Origin: Halobacteriales archaeon YIM A00013
Lineage (GTDB): Archaea; Halobacteriota; Halobacteria; Halobacteriales; Haloarculaceae
DNA: 64,000 nt
Assembly: GCA_025041195.1 (NCBI GenBank)
Contig: JAKCFM010000001.1
Coordinates: 372,001 to 436,000 of the forward strand
Reading direction: 5' to 3'
Of this stretch, positions 43,363-53,399 are shown piece after piece. The notes below the pieces were generated by a model. The model was not told the DNA's origin, did not search any database, and saw nothing but the letters and a program-made list of their open reading frames with translations. The stretch's first letter is position 1. Each line of letters starts with the position of its first letter. Both the position numbers and the translations under genes were made by a program.

Positions 43363-44295
43363 ATGAGTGCATTCAGCGCGATCGGCGATGAGCGTGACGT
43401 CGATCAGAACGAGTTTACCCCCGGTATCGAACCCCAGGCCACGTGGTGTCCCGGCTGTGGCGACTTTGGCGTGTTGAAAGCGCTGAAGGGTGCAATGACG
43501 GAGCTCGGCAAGAACCCAGACGAAGTCTTGCTCGTCACTGGCATTGGCTGTTCAGGGAAGCTCTCGTCGTATTTCGACAGCTACGGCTACCACTCGATTC
43601 ACGGCCGTTCGCTCCCGATCTCACGGGCCGCAAAGCTGGCCAATCCAGAGCTTGAAGTCGTCGCCGCTGGCGGAGATGGTGATGGCTATGGCATTGGTGG
43701 CAACCACTTCATGCATTCGGCCCGAGAGAACCACGACATGGTGTACATCGTCTTCAACAACGAGATCTTCGGGCTCACGAAGGGACAGACCTCTCCGACG
43801 AGTCCGAAAGGTCACAAGTCGAAGACCCAGCCACACGGCAGTGCCAAAGATCCAATTCGTCCGCTGTCGATGTCGCTCTCGGCTGGTTCGTCGTACATTG
43901 CGCGCACGGCGGCCGTCAACCCCCGCCAGGCAAAGGAAATCCTCGTGGAGGCGTTCGAACACGACGGCTTTGCACACATCGATTTCCTCACGCAGTGTCC
44001 AACCTGGAACAAGGACGCAAAGCAGTACGTCCCCTACACGGACGTGCAGGATGCTGACGAGTTCGACTTCGATCTCGGCGACCGGCGTGGTGCCGGCGAC
44101 GTGATGTACGAGGCCGAAACGCGACTCGCTGACGGTGAGGTCCTCACCGGGCGGTTCTACCAGGATGACCGCCCATCGTACGGCCAGGAGAAACGACGAA
44201 CTGGTGAGATGCCAGAGCAGCCGCTGGCCGAACGCTACTTCGACGATGACTACGACTGGGAGCGCTCGGCTGATCTCATGCACCGACACCGATAG
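43363..44295 (+). CDS. korB: 2-oxoacid:ferredoxin oxidoreductase beta
   Basis: 310 residues. The TWCPGCGDFGVLKALKGAM start and the thiamine diphosphate motif GGDGDGYGIGGNHFMHSARE with VYIVFNNEIFGLTKGQTSP are present. The 4Fe-4S cysteines include CPGC, CSGKL and the later CPTW. It closely follows korA. Confidence 0.93.
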   Translation: MSAFSAIGDERDVDQNEFTPGIEPQATWCPGCGDFGVLKALKGAMTELGKNPDEVLLVTGIGCSGKLSSYFDSYGYHSIHGRSLPISRAAKLANPELEVVAAGGDGDGYGIGGNHFMHSARENHDMVYIVFNNEIFGLTKGQTSPTSPKGHKSKTQPHGSAKDPIRPLSMSLSAGSSYIARTAAVNPRQAKEILVEAFEHDGFAHIDFLTQCPTWNKDAKQYVPYTDVQDADEFDFDLGDRRGAGDVMYEAETRLADGEVLTGRFYQDDRPSYGQEKRRTGEMPEQPLAERYFDDDYDWERSADLMHRHR

Positions 44296-44317
44296 CGGTC
44301 CACTGTCGTCTCTTTTG

Positions 44318-44488
44318 CTAGTTGTCGCTTTCCGTGCCGCCGAAGACGTTGTACGCCCAGAGTCCCACGCCGAGAACCAACAGGATGACGCCAATCACAG
44401 GAAATGAAAACTCGTTTCCGGTCTGTGCTTCCCACTCGGCAGCCCGTCGGTTGAATCCGAGCATTGCAAGTCCCAGCACAATGAACAT
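44318..44488 (-). CDS. Small one-helix membrane protein
   Basis: A 56-residue product from MFIVLGLAMLGFNRRAAEWE to NVFGGTESDN. One certain helix (PVIGVILLVLGVGLWAYNVF) and a weaker N-terminal one. The frame is complete and the codon use resembles core genes. No family is recognised. Confidence 0.5.
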   Translation of the reverse strand: MFIVLGLAMLGFNRRAAEWEAQTGNEFSFPVIGVILLVLGVGLWAYNVFGGTESDN

Positions 44489-44675
44489 CGTTGGCAACCG
44501 ATTTCAAAACTGTTGTACAAATCCATCTGCCATTTCGTCTCTGCGTCTTCACAGAAGTTAGTAAGTCGTTTCCATTTTCATATCGAAAACGTATGGAACT
44601 GATCACCACTGTGGGGACGCTCGGGCGGTTTACTGATTCGGAAGGTATTTTTTCTCCGATACAAAATATAGATCT

Positions 44676-45104
44676 ATGAGCACGGACACGACTGAGGACC
44701 GTATTCTCTCGGTGTTAGAGGAGGATGCACAGGCCTCCTACGCCGAGATTGCAACACGGGCAAACGTTTCGAAGCCAACGGTTCGTAAATACATCGACAA
44801 ACTCGAATCGGAGGGGGTGATCATTGGGTACTCCGCAGATATCGACCCGAAAAAGCTCTCTGGCCGCTCGATCGCGCTCGTTGGTGTTGACGTCGAGAGC
44901 GAACAGTACGTTGAGGTAACCCGAACGCTCCAGGAGCGAGACGGGATCGAGGCGCTGTACACCTCTTCGGGCGATCACATGCTGATGGCCGAGGTCCACG
45001 CTGCTGACGGTCACGCCGTCGGTGACATCATCAGCGAACAGATCGAATCGGTTGCTGGCGTCACCGCCGCCCATCCAACGTTTTTACAAGAGCGACTCAA
45101 GTGA
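44676..45104 (+). CDS. Lrp/AsnC-family regulator
   Basis: The product has 142 residues. The HTH is ASYAEIATRANVSKPTVRKYIDKL; the RAM domain has YTSSGDHMLMAEVHAADG. The AAAATATAGATC just before ATG 44676 is AT-rich and may be the TATA box of a short leader. Its target is unknown. Confidence 0.88.
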   Translation: MSTDTTEDRILSVLEEDAQASYAEIATRANVSKPTVRKYIDKLESEGVIIGYSADIDPKKLSGRSIALVGVDVESEQYVEVTRTLQERDGIEALYTSSGDHMLMAEVHAADGHAVGDIISEQIESVAGVTAAHPTFLQERLK

Positions 45105-45122
45105 GTCTCACCAGACAGTGTA

Positions 45123-45596
45123 ATGTCCACTATCGACCGACAGTGTCGTGTCCGTGCCCCGATCGAAGTGGTGTGGACGTTGTACGCCAGCACTGATGGC
45201 CTCCGTGCTCTGACGCCATCGGTGTTCGGCCTCCGGGTTGAATCCGTTCGCTCTCCGACGGGATCGTCCCCTGACGATCTCCCAGTTGGGTCGGAGCTCA
45301 CGCTTTCCGTTCGACCGTTGCTCGTTGGCCCACGAATACGAGTAGTAACGACGATCACCGAACGCGAGCACAGAGGGTCGGCCGCGTGGTTCGTTGATTC
45401 GATCTCCAGTTGGCCGTTCGAGCAATGGGAGCACCACCATCTCTGCTACGGAGATGGTGCGTCGACGATCGTCCGAGATCGTATCGACTATCGCCTCACT
45501 GAGACCATGGCCTGGCTCGACCCGTTTGTCCGGGTGATGCTCGCCGTGGGGCTTCGCTATCGACACTGGCGCACGCGACGGGAGTGTTCACTGTGA
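45123..45596 (+). CDS. SRPBCC/START-like lipid-binding-fold protein
   Basis: 157 residues. CRVRAPIEVVWTLYASTDGLRALTPSVFGL is the typical polyketide cyclase-like start (given by residues 8-37). It is followed by PVGSELTLSVRP and DRIDYRLTETMAWLDPFV. It binds a hydrophobic ligand; the substrate is unknown. Its end overlaps the next gene by 4 nt. Confidence 0.75.
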   Translation: MSTIDRQCRVRAPIEVVWTLYASTDGLRALTPSVFGLRVESVRSPTGSSPDDLPVGSELTLSVRPLLVGPRIRVVTTITEREHRGSAAWFVDSISSWPFEQWEHHHLCYGDGASTIVRDRIDYRLTETMAWLDPFVRVMLAVGLRYRHWRTRRECSL

Positions 45597-46456
45597 ACGA
45601 GGTGCGCTCCCGGGTTGCGCCCGTCGGGCTTGCGGTTGCCATCCTTGCCGTGAGCACGAGCACGGTGCTCGTTCGTGCGACGACCGCACCAAGTATCATC
45701 GCGGCGCTGTATCGTGTCACGTTCACCGTGCTGTTGCTCGTTCCGTTCGCGATCGCGCGTCCTGGGACACCGATTGAAGGAATCGATCGCCGGGCGGCTG
45801 GTGGTGGCATACTCGCCGGCGTGGCGCTGGCGTTGCATTTTGCAACGTGGTTCGAGAGTCTCGAATGGACATCGATCGCGGCGAGCGTAACGCTCGTCCA
45901 GTGTCAACCTGTGTTTGTCGTGATCGGCGCTGTCGTGGTACTCAACGAGCGCGTCACTCGCCGGGCGGTCGTGGGCATCGCGGTGGCGCTCTGTGGGATG
46001 GTGATCCTCTCAGGAGTGCCCACAACTCAGGGCTCACTGTTCGGCAACGGACTGGCGATCACTGGTGCAGCGCTCGCTGGTGGATACGTGTTGGCCGGCC
46101 GATCACTCAGGCAACGCGTCAATCTGATCGGCTACGTGCTCGTTGTTTACTCGGCGTGTGCCGTGGTGCTCTGTCTGTTGGCGATCGCGAGTGGCTACCC
46201 GCTGGTCGGCTACTCCGCTACGGACTGGCTGCTGTTTCTCGCGATGGCGGTTGGGCCCGGTCTACTCGGGCACACGGTGATCAACTGGGTGCTCGCCCAC
46301 GTTCGATCCACCGTGGTGAGCGTCGCACTGCTTGGCGAGTCGGTGGGGGCGACGCTGCTCGGACTGCTGGTGTTCGGTGAAATACCCACGGCGATAACGA
46401 TTGGTGGCGGTGTGGTCGTGCTCTGTGGAATCGCAATTACGGCACTCAGTGCGTAA
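45593..46456 (+). CDS. EamA/DMT-family permease
   Basis: 287 residues from GTG 45593, with ten helices in two EamA repeats (ALALHFATWFESLEWTSIAA, VGPGLLGHTVINWVLAHV, GEIPTAITIGGGVVVLCG). It overlaps the preceding gene by GTGA, which fixes the start. The substrate is unknown. Ends convergent with the epimerase gene, overlapping by 11 bp. Confidence 0.85.
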   Translation: MNEVRSRVAPVGLAVAILAVSTSTVLVRATTAPSIIAALYRVTFTVLLLVPFAIARPGTPIEGIDRRAAGGGILAGVALALHFATWFESLEWTSIAASVTLVQCQPVFVVIGAVVVLNERVTRRAVVGIAVALCGMVILSGVPTTQGSLFGNGLAITGAALAGGYVLAGRSLRQRVNLIGYVLVVYSACAVVLCLLAIASGYPLVGYSATDWLLFLAMAVGPGLLGHTVINWVLAHVRSTVVSVALLGESVGATLLGLLVFGEIPTAITIGGGVVVLCGIAITALSA

Positions 46457-47447
46457 CAGACAGCCGTCGGTCGCTGAGCAGATCGAACACCGCTTCGATC
46501 GATTCGGTGAGTTCTCGCTCTGGCTCCCAATCGAGGAGCGATCGTGCGGTCGTCGTGTCGACCGAAAAATCGGAGACCAGCGTTTCAGTGCGCGGATTTT
46601 CAACCCGCTCGATGCCCACAGTGTGGCCGCGTTCTGCAGCAATTTCCTGAACGAGTCCCGCAATGTCAAGCACGCTCGGCGCGTTGTCGGCCGCGATCTC
46701 GAATTTTTCAACGCCAGTGGTGCCGTCCGATCGGCGCTCTAGCACGGTCTCGATGCTCCGAACGTAGGCCCGCGCCGCGTCCGCAACGTGGAGATAGTTG
46801 CGCGCCTGCGTTCCCGGTTCGTAGACGGTCAGATCGTCGCCTCCGAGCGCCCGCTCTGAAAACAGCTGGACGACGTTGTTCCTGGAGACGACCTGATCGT
46901 TGATCTCGTGGGCGCCAAAGAGATTCGCTTTGATAAAACAGTGTGCCGGAAACGCCCCTGGTGCCATCGAATCGACGAGCTGCTCGCCAATAACCTTCGT
47001 TCGTCCGTACCAGTTTACCGGCTGGCGTGGATGATCAACCGTGATTGGGAACGACTGTGGATCTCCCACGATTGCCATACTCAGGGGAAACACCAGCCCA
47101 GCTCCCGTTTTCTGACACCAGTTGACGACGTTCCCCGTCCCGACAACGTTGACCTCGTAGGCCATATCTGGGTCCGATTGACAGTCATCCACGCCGCTGA
47201 GCGCTGCCAGATGGACGACGACGTCAGCACCGTCCAGGACGGACTCGAGTCGCGTTCGGTCGCGAACGTCGACATGCTGTACAGGAACGTCACCGATTGA
47301 ACGAACGCTCCCTCGATAGAAATTATCAATGGCGACGATCGACCACTCGGGGTGGCTCGCAGTCAGCTCACGAACGAGTCGACTGCCGGTAAAGCCGGCC
47401 GCTCCAGTGATGGCCACGGTTGGCCGAGCGCTTTCTGCAGCTGTCAT
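46446..47447 (-). CDS. NAD-dependent nucleotide-sugar epimerase/dehydratase
   Basis: 333 residues, extended SDR. GAAGFTGSRLVREL is the NAD loop, VHLAALSGVDDCQ and FPLSMAIVG lead to the YGRTK motif (catalytic Tyr and Lys). The rest resembles UDP-glucose 4-epimerases and related enzymes. It likely supplies a sugar to the polysaccharide genes that follow. Confidence 0.82.
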   Translation of the reverse strand: MTAAESARPTVAITGAAGFTGSRLVRELTASHPEWSIVAIDNFYRGSVRSIGDVPVQHVDVRDRTRLESVLDGADVVVHLAALSGVDDCQSDPDMAYEVNVVGTGNVVNWCQKTGAGLVFPLSMAIVGDPQSFPITVDHPRQPVNWYGRTKVIGEQLVDSMAPGAFPAHCFIKANLFGAHEINDQVVSRNNVVQLFSERALGGDDLTVYEPGTQARNYLHVADAARAYVRSIETVLERRSDGTTGVEKFEIAADNAPSVLDIAGLVQEIAAERGHTVGIERVENPRTETLVSDFSVDTTTARSLLDWEPERELTESIEAVFDLLSDRRLSVTH

Positions 47448-47474
47448 ATATCTGATCGTCTCCGAAGGATTTGT

Positions 47475-48950
47475 TCACTCACCATGCTCAAATGTGTCAT
47501 TCATAACTTTGTACACTTGGATGATAACGATTCGGATATCCAGCCAGATCGATTGCGACCGGATGTACTCCGTGTCAAACCGGAGTTTCTGATCCGGATC
47601 GTGGCCCGTAACGTCTTCGATCTGTGCGAGTCCCGTCAGTCCGGGTTTCACGAACCATCGCTGTTTCCATTCGGTGACATCAGCGGTGATTTCACGGTCG
47701 ATCTCGGGGCGTTCTGGCCGTGGACCAACAACGCTCATATGGCCCGTGAAAATCGACCAGAGCTGTGGGAGTTCATCAAGATGTGTTCGGCGAAGGAACT
47801 GCCCGATGCGCGTCACCCGGGGATCGACGCCCCCAGCGTCCTCTTCGCTGATGACGGCGCCGGTATCGGCCTCTGCGTTCTCGATCATGCTCCGGAACTT
47901 ATACACCGTGAACGTCCCGCCGAAGGTGGCCGTCCGCTCCTGTGCGTAAATGGTTGAGCCGGGACTGTCGAGCTTGATCGCAATGGCGATGGCGATCATT
48001 ACGGGCGCAGCGACAGCGAGTCCGATCGTGGCGAACAAAATGTCGAAGCCACGCTTTAGCAACCGATCCTGCAGATCCCATGGCTCAAGGTCGATATCCT
48101 CTAAGATGCCCGTTGTCGGCGTCTGTCGAGTGAGCACGTCGTTGCCGAGCTCAGGGTGGACCTTCGCGGTCACGCCATGCCGGTAACAGGTGTTGAGCAC
48201 GCCGAAAAACTCCTCCCTGTCCGCGTGAGAGAACGCAAGCACGATCGTATCCGGATTGTGTTCCAAGATGATGTCGCTCAGCCGAGAAATCCCACCAAGA
48301 TACTCGAGCTGGTCGTCTGTGTCAGTCGCTTTGAGCTGTACGCCGCCGTCGGTGTACGGCACTGTCGTATCCGTGCCGAATTCGACCGTCTCAGACGACG
48401 TTGAGTATGGCTGATTCAACGAGACGAAGCCAACGAACCGGATCGTCGCCTGCTCAACAATGGCAGCGATCGTCTCCTGGTCGTTGCCAACGATGATAGC
48501 ACGATCGCCTGCCTTTCGCTTTTGGTTCCGAATGAGAATGAACCAGGACGGAAGGACGATGAGCAACCCGATCATCGACAGGACGAGCGTCATCCGCGAC
48601 ATACGGAACGAATAATCGAAATACCCGATTGTCGCGAGCCCGAACCCGGCGAGCAGCACGCGACGCTGTGTCTCGGCGACGACATCGATGATTCGCAACG
48701 GCTGTGGTTTAAATAACGGACCAAGCGCCAACAGAATCAATCCAACGGCAGTGCCAACAATGAGCAGTTCATTATGAAACTCGGGAGGATGGGGGAGTCG
48801 AGCGAGCACCGGTATCGTGTCTGCAACAGCTACAATAGCTGGATGACCCATAACAGTCACCGTGAGCGCACTCAACACTGCCGTTCCGCCGATGCTCAAA
48901 AGTCGGTAATGCCATCCAGCCACGACGGCATCTAGTCTATTATCTGACAT
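47475..48950 (-). CDS. Polyprenyl glycosylphosphotransferase (exopolysaccharide initiation)
   Basis: 491 residues. Four N-terminal helices and a CoA-binding-like middle domain precede a C-terminal sugar transferase domain. The latter begins [19 protein letters not shown] and has [30 protein letters not shown] and [13 protein letters not shown]. It transfers a sugar phosphate to a lipid phosphate carrier. MSDNRL (48950) is the likely start. Bases 48951-49233 contain no supportable gene. Confidence 0.88.
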   Translation of the reverse strand: MSDNRLDAVVAGWHYRLLSIGGTAVLSALTVTVMGHPAIVAVADTIPVLARLPHPPEFHNELLIVGTAVGLILLALGPLFKPQPLRIIDVVAETQRRVLLAGFGLATIGYFDYSFRMSRMTLVLSMIGLLIVLPSWFILIRNQKRKAGDRAIIVGNDQETIAAIVEQATIRFVGFVSLNQPYSTSSETVEFGTDTTVPYTDGGVQLKATDTDDQLEYLGGISRLSDIILEHNPDTIVLAFSHADREEFFGVLNTCYRHGVTAKVHPELGNDVLTRQTPTTGILEDIDLEPWDLQDRLLKRGFDILFATIGLAVAAPVMIAIAIAIKLDSPGSTIYAQERTATFGGTFTVYKFRSMIENAEADTGAVISEEDAGGVDPRVTRIGQFLRRTHLDELPQLWSIFTGHMSVVGPRPERPEIDREITADVTEWKQRWFVKPGLTGLAQIEDVTGHDPDQKLRFDTEYIRSQSIWLDIRIVIIQVYKVMNDTFEHGE

Positions 48951-49233
48951 TAGGTGTATCGTCACCTTCGTTCATCCTGCTAGAGAGCCAACCGATCTTC
49001 GCCAGACGATGGAATGCGTTCGACAGTTCATGAGATATTCGCCCGGTCGATGGTTGTGAACGTATTCTCGAATCGGCAGGGACCATATTAAATTCCTGGG
49101 ATATCAAATTCAACACGTTTTTTATAGAATCATAGATATTGTTAGTTTCCCAATGCATGAATATTGATATCTTTTTCGCGTTCACGTGCGAGTTGGTTGT
49201 CGATTTATAGTGGAATGGTTTGATGGTGTCGAT

Positions 49234-50058
49234 TCACAGCGTGAGAAACAGTCCACCGCCACCGATGATGGCGAGCAGACCAAGCCCATAGCAGATTTTT
49301 TCAAATGAAACTCTCTCGACGATTCGCATCAGTGCATCGATCGTGAGATAGCCAACGATGGCGCTGACGGCCACCGCAAGCAGCGCCTGTGTGATGGAGA
49401 TGTCGGCGAATCCCTCTTCGACTGCGGCGACTACGCCGGCACCGAGTGCCGCCGGAATCGATAGCAAAAACGAGAGCCTGAACGCGGATGGGCCGTCGTG
49501 GCTCCGGAATAAGAGTGCGCTCGCCGTGACGCCAGAGCGTGAGATTCCCGGCAGGATAGCAACTCCCTGGAGGCTCCCAACGAGGATTGCGTCGGTGAGA
49601 TCCGGGGCGTCACGATCGCCCATGGACAGATCTCCGGAGATTCGTTGTAACAACCCAGTGATAAGCAAGAGAACGCCGATGAGAACGACGAAGAGGCCGC
49701 CATCTAGCTCTCCGACTGCATCCTCGAACAGCAGCTTTGCCGGAATGCCGACGACGCCGGTCATGATCGTAGCAATGACGAGATAGGAAAGCTCTGCGGA
49801 GGAGCTATCGAATGCAGAGCTGAGCCGCCAGGCTGTGGCCGAGGACAACACCGTTCGGAGCTCCGATCGATAGTACGCCATCGCCGAGATGGCTGTCCCA
49901 GTGTGCAAAAACAGTGCGTAGGCAATCGCCGTCTCCGGCGAATTTCCGAGTGCGGTGAGGGCAATCGTGATATTCCCCTCACTCGAAATCGGTAACCACT
50001 CGAATATACCCTGCAAGATTCCGAGTAGTACGGCGATTACCGCCGACTGATCACTCAT
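49234..50058 (-). CDS. uppP: UppP/BacA-like undecaprenyl-pyrophosphate phosphatase
   Basis: 274 residues, eight helices. GIFEWLPISSEGN (residues 16-28) and LPGISRSGVT are the BacA-family catalytic segments. The family recycles lipid pyrophosphate carrier after polymer transfer. In haloarchaea the lipid is probably dolichol-type. Confidence 0.88.
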   Translation of the reverse strand: MSDQSAVIAVLLGILQGIFEWLPISSEGNITIALTALGNSPETAIAYALFLHTGTAISAMAYYRSELRTVLSSATAWRLSSAFDSSSAELSYLVIATIMTGVVGIPAKLLFEDAVGELDGGLFVVLIGVLLLITGLLQRISGDLSMGDRDAPDLTDAILVGSLQGVAILPGISRSGVTASALLFRSHDGPSAFRLSFLLSIPAALGAGVVAAVEEGFADISITQALLAVAVSAIVGYLTIDALMRIVERVSFEKICYGLGLLAIIGGGGLFLTL

Positions 50059-50207
50059 TGCCGGTCGTACTGGACTGGGGACCTAAACGATTTGGTTATT
50101 CTTTTGGGGAGTCCCTTCGGCCCCACAGTAACATATCTAGATTTAATGCAAAATAATGGATTGTTGTATGATCAGATTTTTACCCGCCTGCGTCAACTGG
50201 ATGACTG

Positions 50208-51800
50208 ATGAGTCGACTCATACGCAGCATTTTGAGCATCCTTCTTGGATTAATCCTTTTCGGGTTCGTCCTGACCAAAGGGGGCCTGATAAATCGGGTT
50301 CCGCTACTCATCGGCCTCGTGGCCATCGGCCTCGTAGGATTTTTGACCTACGGCTACCAGGTGTATGGTCTGACCGGGCAGTTCGGGACGCTGGCCGTTG
50401 TCTACGGATTTTCGGGACTGGTTCTCATCGGTGTTATTCTCCGGATTAACACCGGTGGATTTTCTGATCCCGGCCGGGGTGCCAAACTCCTGTTGATCGG
50501 CCTATTATTGTTGTTCTTCATCGCGGTTGCGCCTCGGCAGCGGCGATATCTCAAACGAACAGGAATCTTTCTGTGTGCCTATCTTCTCGTCTGGTTCGTC
50601 TATTTCAGATACGGGTCGAATCTGTCCGTAGCAGGTTCTCCGGCCAACGCTGCCTATTTCATGGCAGCCACGTTCATGTTTGCGCTGTTTCTTTTCATTA
50701 TCCCCCGGTACGTCTCTCGGAACGCGTTTCTGTGGTGTGTATCGCTTCTTTCGGCCGTGCTCGTCGTGCTGGGATTACAGGCGTATACAAATCCATTTAC
50801 GATCTTTGGGCTTTCCGTCCAGAACACGGAATTCGTCTTCACGCCGATGTTTTCGGATGAATCCGTGCACGCACTCACGTCAGTGTTCGGGAATCCAAAC
50901 AGTATGGGGGTCGTTGGGTTCGCCGGTACCATTGCCGGAGCACTGTTGGCGGGTGAGTATTTCCCGCGGAGTCGGTCGGAATCCCAGGAGTCGGACTCTC
51001 TGGCGACCGACGGTGGGACCGACGCGACGACCACACTGCCGACGTGGCTCGGCGTCGTTCTCTCGTTCGTCGCGGGCGTGTTGTTCGTGCTCAACGGCTT
51101 CGGGACGTTTCTCACGAACAGTCGGGCGAGCTTTCTCGCTGTTGGCGTTTCGCTTGCCCTCTACCTGGCGTATCTCCTCTTCGGACGGCGAGTGCTCCCG
51201 TTCGCCGTTGTCGGCTTACTCGGAACGATTCTCGCGTCGGTGTTCGTCCTCCCGATGATTGGAATCACCCTTTCGGGACGGCTTGCGCTCTGGGAAGCCG
51301 GGCTGAAGGCGTTTGGCGACGGCAACACGCTGTTTGGCCGTCCGTGGTACTGGGGTGAATCACAGGGCGTTTCGGCGATGATTGAGCCGTATTTGAGCTC
51401 TCATGCCGGAAAAAGCATTCACAACTCCTATCTCGAGATCTTACTTGAGACCGGCGTCGTTGGCCTGGGTGGCTATCTCGTCCTGGTAATCGGCCCGCTG
51501 TTCCGTGGCGTCGTCCAGCGTGCGACCGTTGACGTTCCGTCGCTTGTCCTCGCGCTTGGCTTTGGCGCCAACCAGCTGTTCGAATCGTACACCCTCTTTC
51601 ACAACAACATCCTCTCGGCGCTTGCAGCGTTGTCGGTGGGTTACATCATCATGAATGGCGCCTGGATGGACACCGCAGAAGCCCCGACCGAGGGCAGGAG
51701 TCGATCGCGTTCGAAATCCCGGCGCGATCGTAGCTCACCGCGGCTCGGTTCCGCCTCGGATTCATCAGATTCCTGGTCCCGCCCGGAGTGGGGCGAGTAA
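50208..51800 (+). CDS. O-antigen ligase/polymerase-family membrane protein
   Basis: 530 residues with about 12 helices. The Wzy/WaaL signature reads GTFLTNSRASFLAVGVSLAL then GRLALWEAGLKAF, and HNSYLEILLETGVVGLGGYL. The C-terminal tail is polar and Ser/Arg-rich. It polymerises or attaches glycans on the outside. It ends exactly where the mscS gene ends (adjacent stop codons). Confidence 0.82.
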   Translation: MSRLIRSILSILLGLILFGFVLTKGGLINRVPLLIGLVAIGLVGFLTYGYQVYGLTGQFGTLAVVYGFSGLVLIGVILRINTGGFSDPGRGAKLLLIGLLLLFFIAVAPRQRRYLKRTGIFLCAYLLVWFVYFRYGSNLSVAGSPANAAYFMAATFMFALFLFIIPRYVSRNAFLWCVSLLSAVLVVLGLQAYTNPFTIFGLSVQNTEFVFTPMFSDESVHALTSVFGNPNSMGVVGFAGTIAGALLAGEYFPRSRSESQESDSLATDGGTDATTTLPTWLGVVLSFVAGVLFVLNGFGTFLTNSRASFLAVGVSLALYLAYLLFGRRVLPFAVVGLLGTILASVFVLPMIGITLSGRLALWEAGLKAFGDGNTLFGRPWYWGESQGVSAMIEPYLSSHAGKSIHNSYLEILLETGVVGLGGYLVLVIGPLFRGVVQRATVDVPSLVLALGFGANQLFESYTLFHNNILSALAALSVGYIIMNGAWMDTAEAPTEGRSRSRSKSRRDRSSPRLGSASDSSDSWSRPEWGE

Positions 51801-52880
51801 CTACAGTCGGAACTTTTCCTTTGATTGACGGTGCTGTTGGTCGTCGTGTGCGATGGACATTGTCCCGCTCGTATCATCGAAGACGAGATGCGTGTGCGGG
51901 TAGGCAAACGTCACATCATCGTGTTCGGAAACGGCCTGGAAGATCTGCTGTATGACACTCGATCGAACCTGTTTGTGTCGCTCGGGCTCGTCGGTCCAGT
52001 AATGGAGCTCCAGATCGACGCTGTTTGCGCCGAATCCTTCGAACAGACAGTTTGGCCGGGCGGGAAAGCGCGTCGTTCCCACGCGTATCGGTGGGCCCCC
52101 GCTTATCACGCCGTCGCAGTCCGCAGCGACCCGTTCTATCACCGACTGTGCAGTCTCAAGATCGCTTTCGTAGGTTACTCCAATCGGTAGCTCCAGCCGT
52201 GTTCGACGGTCTTCGGCAGTGTAGTTGCGCACGTCGCGCTCTCGCATTTCGCCGTTGGGGATGATCAGAAACGTGTTGTCAACCGCTTTGATCTTCGTGT
52301 ATCGAATCGTGATATCCTGGACGTAGCCACGTTGATCGGTATCAACGAGTTCGATCATGTCGCCAACCTCGTACGGTTGATCGGCAAGGACGAACAGCCC
52401 GGAGACGACGCTCCCCACGATCGGGGCCAGTACCACACCAGCCATCGCGGAGAACGCAGCCACGGAGATCGTCAGATCCGGCCCGGAGACCTTGAACACG
52501 CTGATCATCACGAGCAAGGCGCCGAGTCCGAGAATCCCCATTCGAATCGACCGAAGCACGGTCCGTGCGACGCTCGGTCGATCGAATCGCTGGTGGACTC
52601 GGTCTTCGAGCACCCGGATAACGGCGTTCGAAATGTACCACGCCACGCTCATGATGATCAGCACCATCAAAAGCCCGGCAATATCGTTGGGAAGCCAGTC
52701 CGTCAGGGTGGCCAACAGCCAGTTGGTCGCCGAGGTGGCCTCGTGAAACAGCCGCTCGTACACTGGGCCCTCCGTGATTGGCCCCTCGGGTGTCCCATTT
52801 GGGGCCGCCAGCGCACCGCCAGACGACGACTCGTTCGTCGCAACTGGCGTTGACTGTAGTAACCACTCCCCCGTTCTCAT
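51801..52880 (-). CDS. mscS: MscS-family mechanosensitive channel
   Basis: 359 residues. An N-terminal helix region precedes the pore and beta domain. VAAFSAMAGVVLAPIVGSVVSG and DQPYEVGDMIELVDTDQRG are typical, as is IPNGEMRERDVRNYT. It opens under hypo-osmotic stress. It follows an extra N-terminal helix pair not found in small MscS. Confidence 0.9.
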   Translation of the reverse strand: MRTGEWLLQSTPVATNESSSGGALAAPNGTPEGPITEGPVYERLFHEATSATNWLLATLTDWLPNDIAGLLMVLIIMSVAWYISNAVIRVLEDRVHQRFDRPSVARTVLRSIRMGILGLGALLVMISVFKVSGPDLTISVAAFSAMAGVVLAPIVGSVVSGLFVLADQPYEVGDMIELVDTDQRGYVQDITIRYTKIKAVDNTFLIIPNGEMRERDVRNYTAEDRRTRLELPIGVTYESDLETAQSVIERVAADCDGVISGGPPIRVGTTRFPARPNCLFEGFGANSVDLELHYWTDEPERHKQVRSSVIQQIFQAVSEHDDVTFAYPHTHLVFDDTSGTMSIAHDDQQHRQSKEKFRL

Positions 52881-52937
52881 GTGCTATCGCAGACGACCCC
52901 GTTGTAAAAGTATGCCGATAGTTACACTGCCTTGATA

Positions 52938-53360
52938 CTAGTTCCCATTCCGCCCACTCTGTGGTTCGACTTCTGGGTCACCGGAGTAAAACGAATACTC
53001 ATTGAGGAGCCGTTCGACGCGAGCCGCGCCTTCGGTTCCTTTCTGCTCGGTGTCGTAGCGAACCCACTGTGTGGTGCCGTCGTGGCGGCTGTAGCTGTAC
53101 AACTGGTAGTTGCTTGGTGTTTCGATCACGAGATCGACGACTGCGCTCGCCGCAACATCACCAGCTGCGATCGATGGCCGCTGGACGTCTGCAAACGTTG
53201 ATCCCCAGATCGCCCGAACGGGTCGGTCGATCGGAAGTGTGTCGATCGCTTCGGGTGGATGCTGTTCGTCGAGGAGGCGTGCTTTTTCGACCGGGTGGTC
53301 GGGCCACTCAGAAGCTGGCCGGGGTGGCATGTCTGATCGTACCGCATACTGTCTCTTCAT
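52938..53360 (-). CDS. Unknown protein
   Basis: 140 residues. NYQLYSYSRHDGTTQWVRYDTE and DTLPIDRPVRAIWG are visible, but no motif is recognised. MPPRPASEWPD at 53330 is an alternative start. It lies just after hisH on the same strand. Confidence 0.55.
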   Translation of the reverse strand: MKRQYAVRSDMPPRPASEWPDHPVEKARLLDEQHPPEAIDTLPIDRPVRAIWGSTFADVQRPSIAAGDVAASAVVDLVIETPSNYQLYSYSRHDGTTQWVRYDTEQKGTEGAARVERLLNEYSFYSGDPEVEPQSGRNGN

Positions 53361-53399
53361 TGTTCGCGTTGCAGTCGCTGTCGTGACACACCAGCGTGC

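Noticed and set aside
48940-49185. An 81-codon leftward ORF upstream of the glycosylphosphotransferase.
   Set aside because: It overlaps the start of that gene, has no recognised motif and lacks a convincing start signal.
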